DNA from: Mesostigma viride
Taxonomy: Eukaryota > Streptophyta > Mesostigmatophyceae > Mesostigmatales > Mesostigmataceae
NCBI GenBank assembly: GCA_009746045.1
Contig: RPFO01000132.1
Span: 1,010,590 to 1,074,589 of the forward strand
Direction of reading: 5' to 3'
DNA length: 64,000 bases
The position numbers and the translations under genes are program-made. Below, piece by piece: positions 59,701-64,000 of the stretch; the first letter of the stretch is position 1; every line of letters begins with the position of its first letter. The notes beneath the pieces are model-generated. The model was not told the DNA's origin and ran no database searches. It saw nothing but the letters and a program-made list of their open reading frames with translations.

Positions 59701-62700
59701 ATGTTGGAATACGGTGTCCACTGTCCCAGCGTGGAAGGGGCGGGACCTGATGTTGGAATACGGTGTCCACTGTCCCAGCGTGGAAGGGTCGGGACCTGAT
59801 GTTGGAATACGGTGTCCACTGTCCCAGCGTGGAAGGGTCGGGACCTGATGTTGGAATACGGTGTCCACTGTCCCAGCGTGGAAGGGGCTGGAGGAAATAG
59901 GTCGTACACCCCTAAAAAAAATTGGTCCGCACCCAGCGTGGAAGGGCCCTAATACGAGCCCACGGGTATGAGCGCATCGGTCCTAGAGCCAAATCACGGT
60001 GGCGTGCGAGGTACTGTGCGCCCATGGGTACTATGGCACGGGTGCCTTGGCACTGGTACAGGCACAATACAACAGAAAAAGCGACGGCACTCACGGGTCG
60101 CGCATGAATCACTCACGGGAAGCACATGCGCGCATCGGTGGGCTCGAATTGGGTCACCGCCACCGGCTGCGGTTCGCCGTTGCCCGACTGGACACTGGCA
60201 GGGTGGGCGCACAGAAGGAAGATGGGGTACGTGGCGCCACAGCAACACAGGTGGGCCAGGGGTGGGGCCCAATGATGGGGCCCAGCAAATGAGGGGTTGG
60301 GAGGTGAGGGATGCGGTGGCAAGGCGGCCCGCCGAGCACAGGCCATGAAGCGTGTGCGCACAGCGGCCAGCGAACGACGAGCACTGCCGCATGATACCAA
60401 GTGGACGCGTCATGATAGATTGCTGTGTGAGAGACGTGGGAGAGCCGCGCTATGATCGAGGCCACCGCAGCGGATACGTGAGCGATGAAGAGTAGACATG
60501 TGTGCCTGGGCTGTGCAGAGGCCGGGAATGTGGGCCCCCCTAGAATCCCCCCATTTAGCGGGTCGTCCGCCGGTCGGCAACCAGCACTTGTTCTGCCGAC
60601 TGAGTACTGTCGTAGGGGACACACCAGAAGTGGGAGGGTGAAACCGTACATGTGGTCCCAGCCAGAGGCAAGCCACACCTGGGCCGAATAATTCCAAAAA
60701 GCCACCCTTTACAGTTGGAATATTTGGAATACAACCACCAGATAGCTGGGCATGTGCCTGTGCTTGTAGCGCTTGATCACGTGCCGTATCACATCAGCAA
60801 CCGTGGGCGCGTGAGCAGGACTAAGGAGGAGAGATGCCCCTTGTGTGACACGCGCCCGCTGGCATCATGGGCCAGGGAGGCCCACCGGCGGCTTCCCATT
60901 ATTCCTCGACGTGGACATGACCATAATAAATGGAGTCCTTGACGGATGAGCCCCGATAGTGCGCGCATGGGGTGGCAAGCTGAAAGCCACCCCGGCCTCC
61001 CCGCTGCCACCCCTGCCCTAACAACGTGGCTTAGCAGCGGTAGGAGCCCTCTAATTCCCACCCCCGGTACTAGCTCTGCGTCGTTGCTCGCTTGCGCTAG
61101 AAGCCCTTGATGCAACCCGCTGTAGAATCCGTTGACATGTCCATACGCCACCACCATCCCTCTCCATGTGCGTGCGCCACCCCTCACCTACACTAAAAGC
61201 CCTTCACACATTACCGCCTACTTCCATACGCCAGTGCTTACCTGCGGTAGAAGCCCTTCATGTTGTCGTTGAGCTCCCCCTTGAAGGTAATGTGCAGAAT
61301 GAGCGCACCCGGCGGCAGCACGGCCGGGTCGTGTCGCGAGAAGCGCAGGTAGAGCGTCTCGGTCTTGTCAAACACCCAGATGTCCGTGGCAGGGAGTACC
61401 TGGAGATAATGGGCAAGAGGGGGGGAGGAAAAACCCAGTGTTCCCAACAGGGAGATAGCCCCAGGGGTGGCGGATGCACACACATGACACAGGGCACGGT
61501 TCCAGGAAAGGGGGATGTTAGCACTGAGCACGGTTCCATTTCCCTACACACCCTATTCCATTCCATATATCCCACACACGATTAATTAATGAATTAATTA
61601 CTCCAGGAAAGGGGGATGTTAGCACCGGGCACGGTTCCATTTCCCTACACACCCTATTCCATTCCACATATCCCACACACGATGGAACCAGCCATACCCA
61701 ACAAACCAGCCACGCCATACAACCATGTCCTACCTGTAAGCTATGCATATCAATATATCAACATGCAGCGCGCCCCTCCACACCCAGCCAACCACCGTGC
61801 CCCGCCAAACCCAGCCACCCACCTTGCCCCGTGAGGTGCCCCCCCCCTGTGTGCCAGCGGGTAAGGGAAAGATCACAGACGCTGATGTTATGGCCAGCTT
61901 GGCCGCGTTGAGGATGATGTGGTCGGTGGCAGACGCCAGGGTCACATCGATCTCCACCGCGCCGTGGAAGACCGACTCGGTCAGGGAAGGGGTTAACGTG
62001 AGGCGGTAGGCAGAGGGGACCACCTGCGCGCCGCACGGGAGCGGGCAGGAGGGAAAGAATGGGGGGAAGGAGAAAGGAGGCAGAGGAGAAAGGGGGGGAG
62101 GGGAATAAGAGGGGGGGGAGGGGGCAAGGCGAGTAAACAGAAAAAAGGGGTTTGGGGGTGAGGAGGGAACATGCGGGGGTGAGGGTTGGTACTAAAGCTG
62201 CGACCGGCCGCACGTGGGTGGTAGTAATGTACCCGCCCAGGCTGCTGTAAGTGCCATGCTTGCGCCCGTGGCCGGCACGTGTGCGGGATACTCGAGGATG
62301 CACCCTGCACGCAAGTGTACCCTCACCATGCATGGGCGGGTTGCGTACGCAAGTGATGCCTTTGCATGGACGAGCTCCATACGCAAGTAATGCCATCGCA
62401 TCGACAGGATGCTGGTGGATGCGTGGATGGCACGCCAACGCCACATTCCAACCAGCAAGAACCTAGTTCAGGATGGGCACGCCATGCTGTCGTCATCCTG
62501 CATATGGGTGGGTCTATTAGGTGGGCCCCCCCCCCGGTGCATGGGGTCATCCCACTAATAAAATATAGTCGTACCAACAGGATAGCAAAGCTTGCAACAA
62601 TCGCACGGGATTGAAACAAGGGCAGTGACAAAATTTCCCATGTGCCCGCCTCGACTACAGTACTGTAGTGACGTTGAAGCAAGCTTCCTTGTAGCTAACA

Positions 62701-62966
62701 GCACAATGAATTTTTCTATCAATATGTCCAGCAAGATGTAGTGTCAAGGAACTCAGGGGTGGCTAAAACGTCAATAATGTCGGGACGGTTTCCACCCTGC
62801 CGTCAGCAGAAATCGGAGCGATGAATAAAGCAGCAGTGCGCAAGAAACTCACATCGAGTGGTAACCTCGGGGATCCCTCGCTGGCGTGTTTGTCTGATTT
62901 CTTCCACGTCCACTTGGCGATTACCGCAGCTGCCGTGGTCGCCGCGACCACCACCCACTTCGTCAT
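50772..62966 (-). CDS. APM1: M1 family zinc aminopeptidase (APM1 / puromycin-sensitive type)
   Basis: Exons in transcript order: 62966-62853, 62023-61823, 61399-61242, 60194-60117, 57811-57787, 57240-57051, 56150-56057, 55686-55495, 54911-54665, 53956-53331, 52464-52092, 51413-50772. Junctions are GT-AG, phases close, 979 aa. It removes N-terminal residues from peptides using one zinc. The substrate motif GAMEN is at 309-313, HELAH at 345-349 and the third zinc ligand Glu at 368 (spacing HExxH-18-E is exact). [19 protein letters not shown] is the conserved N-domain block, and [17 protein letters not shown] opens the C-terminal ERAP1-C-like domain. Residues 4-19 ([16 protein letters not shown]) form a possible N-terminal membrane anchor, so it may be membrane-bound. 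The 25-nt exon 5 encodes most of CWDEPAFK. All catalytic residues are present. Confidence 0.96.
52910..53195. repeat. 15-bp minisatellite, about 18 copies (aminopeptidase intron 10)
   Basis: The unit is ccacctgcctgtagc (or gtggc). In gene sense each copy reads ACAGGCAGGTGGC, so each has both a CAG acceptor-like and an AG|GTGG donor-like site. Confidence 0.95.
55240..55494. other. Aminopeptidase intron 8, C-rich
   Basis: Carries two C runs and, at 55,437-55,460, a copy of the exon 8 donor region. No other feature is seen. Confidence 0.5.
56757..56892. repeat. (CCCCCA)n / poly-C array (aminopeptidase intron 6)
   Basis: Imperfect CCCCCA hexamers flank a pure C stretch of over 20 bases. Confidence 0.95.
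57312..57786. other. Aminopeptidase intron 5
   Basis: Contains an AT-rich block (57,360-57,480). A short minus frame there (57,468-57,659) has no recognisable motif. Intronic and not called. Confidence 0.4.
58669..59028. repeat. 29-bp minisatellite, about 12 copies (aminopeptidase intron 4)
   Basis: The unit is ccgcaaccacggaccatggc plus cgcatgtgc, with one shortened copy near 58,905. All frames are open on both strands. Confidence 0.96.
59385..59890. repeat. 49-bp minisatellite, about 10 copies (aminopeptidase intron 4)
   Basis: The unit contains gtccactgtcccagcgtgga and 'gggacctgatgttggaatac', with a strict 49-base period. Edge copies carry 'gggtcggg' and the inner ones 'ggggcggg', so variant position tracks array position. 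Confidence 0.96.
61502..61700. repeat. 101-bp direct tandem duplication (aminopeptidase intron 2)
   Basis: Copies start at 61,502 and 61,603 with ccaggaaagggggatgttag and share 'ttccctacacaccctattcc'. The first copy also holds an attaattaatgaattaatta tract. Confidence 0.9.
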
Positions 62967-63414
62967 AGCTGATTAGATTCGCAAAATTCTAGTACACTAA
63001 AGGCAAGAAAAACTTGCGTCACGACGATGTCACCCTTGCAAACAACAATGTACTCGGCGTTTATGCCCCAAACGCGAATCGCATCCCAGCCCAACGTGCA
63101 CGCTAAACCCGCAGCTTGAAAGCCTGCAGTTTCGTTTTCGGCTGACTACGCCCCGATAATTTATATTACCTCATTGCCAACCCGCACACTTGACGGGACG
63201 GTGTTTCAGGCTGAATACTGCAAAGTCTCAAACGAGTGCGTTTCACGAAGGTCACAGCCGATTGACATCCATTATTAATTTGCCTTCCATAATTTACTGC
63301 GTACAGTAGCGCTTGCGTACCGTGACAGTTTTTGAGTTGGGCTACAGTTAGCATTATTGTGGCACCAGGCTAGCACTGACGTCTGAAAGCAAAACTTACG
63401 GACGCGGGACGCCT
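62967..63414. promoter_or_regulatory. 5' flank of the aminopeptidase gene
   Basis: Upstream of the minus-strand ATG at 62966. No coding feature is seen. The promoter should lie here by position, with no element identified. Confidence 0.3.
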
Positions 63415-63800
63415 GTTATCGAATGCGTTGTTGTTGTTGTTGCCCACGCCGCTATCGAATGCGTAGGCCGGTAGGCGTTAGTTAGTTTAGTTAGTTGAAT
63501 CCCACGAAGGTTGTTGTTGTTGTTGTTGCCCACGCCGCACATGGGCAGCAGAGATTTGGAAACGGCCGAGGCCAGGACACTGAACAGCATGCCATCACAA
63601 ACAGACAAGAACCAAAGATACTCAGCGGGTACATATACGGTATCCTGCCCATGTGTGGCGTGGGCAACAACAACCACAAGAACAACAACAACAGATCGTG
63701 GTGTACGGTGTGCTTCAGCACAACCTCTGTCCGGGCCGGAGTTGCTTCGTACGTATTGCCACCGTAACACGTTGTTGTTGTTGTTGTGTCCCACGCCTGT
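63415..63800. mobile_element. MITE-like element(s) with (GTT)n-GCCCACGCCGCACATGGGC ends
   Basis: Plus-sense ends are at about 63,430 and 63,510-63,550. The inverted end is at 63,645-63,690 (cccatgtgtggcgtgggc plus (aac)n), and a partial end lies at 63,768. The same motif flanks 3,146-3,485, so a dispersed family is likely. Confidence 0.5.
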
Positions 63801-64000
63801 TTTTGTACGTCTGTAAAGATTCGACTTAAGACTTAAGAGTAAAGACCTTCTGCGTGGGAAACAACTGAACTGAATTGAACTGAAAGACCTTCTGCGGACG
63901 GCTTCTGGGCGGTTTCAGGCCTGCTGCCACGGTGAAGCGACTCGCGAGTCGCGAGCCAAGTCAGCCAAATCCCCCCGTTCCCCACCACTCGCCGCGTCAG
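63801..64000. other. No feature recognised
   Basis: Contains a short direct repeat of 'aagaccttctgcg' (63,842 and 63,886) and nothing else that I can support. Confidence 0.4.

Overview
The window is nuclear DNA of an intron-rich, GC-rich eukaryote, most likely a green alga (Viridiplantae). The evidence is the closeness of its proteins to plant versions (DRP3-type dynamin, plant-type SPRING with an extra C-terminal cysteine domain), interstitial TTTAGGG telomere-type repeats, and TGTAA motifs after two stop codons, as in chlorophyte poly(A) sites. The species cannot be told from the sequence. Introns are long and full of micro- and minisatellites, so the longest open frames are repeat artefacts. 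I rebuilt the genes from splice sites, reading phase and family knowledge.

Layout. (1) 1-7.9 kb: a 76-bp tandem repeat, one exon of a probable BPL_N-domain gene, then a retroelement field with a LINE reverse-transcriptase remnant and a 330-bp near-perfect palindrome. (2) 7,991-28,166, minus strand: an 18-exon dynamin-related GTPase of the DRP3/Dnm1 class, about 901 aa. (3) 28.2-29.1 kb: a head-to-head promoter region. (4) 29,144-38,878, plus strand: an 11-exon SPRING/C12orf49 (UPF0454) homologue of 312 aa, with signal peptide and cysteine-rich luminal domains. (5) 38.9-43.9 kb: retroelement copies plus one intronless coiled-coil gene (41,897-42,757, minus). (6) 44,009-47,227, plus strand: ribosomal protein eL18 (RPL18), six exons, 188 aa. 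(7) 47.5-50.7 kb: SINE-like copies, a 1-kb TIR element with about 115-bp terminal repeats, and LINE fragments. (8) 50,772-62,966, minus strand: a complete M1 zinc aminopeptidase, 12 exons, 979 aa, including a 25-nt micro-exon that carries a core motif. (9) 63-64 kb: 5' flank with short inverted-repeat elements.

The genes are unrelated housekeeping functions: organelle fission, Golgi protease licensing, translation and peptide trimming. They do not form an operon-like system.

The most unusual property is structural. At more than a dozen exon boundaries in three of the four multi-exon genes, the exon end together with its splice site is tandemly duplicated into the neighbouring intron. In several cases this grows into a full minisatellite, giving arrays of decoy or alternative splice sites. 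A second pattern is a retroelement set (LINE remnants plus short elements) that shares a 3'-terminal hairpin followed by a TTAA-rich tail.
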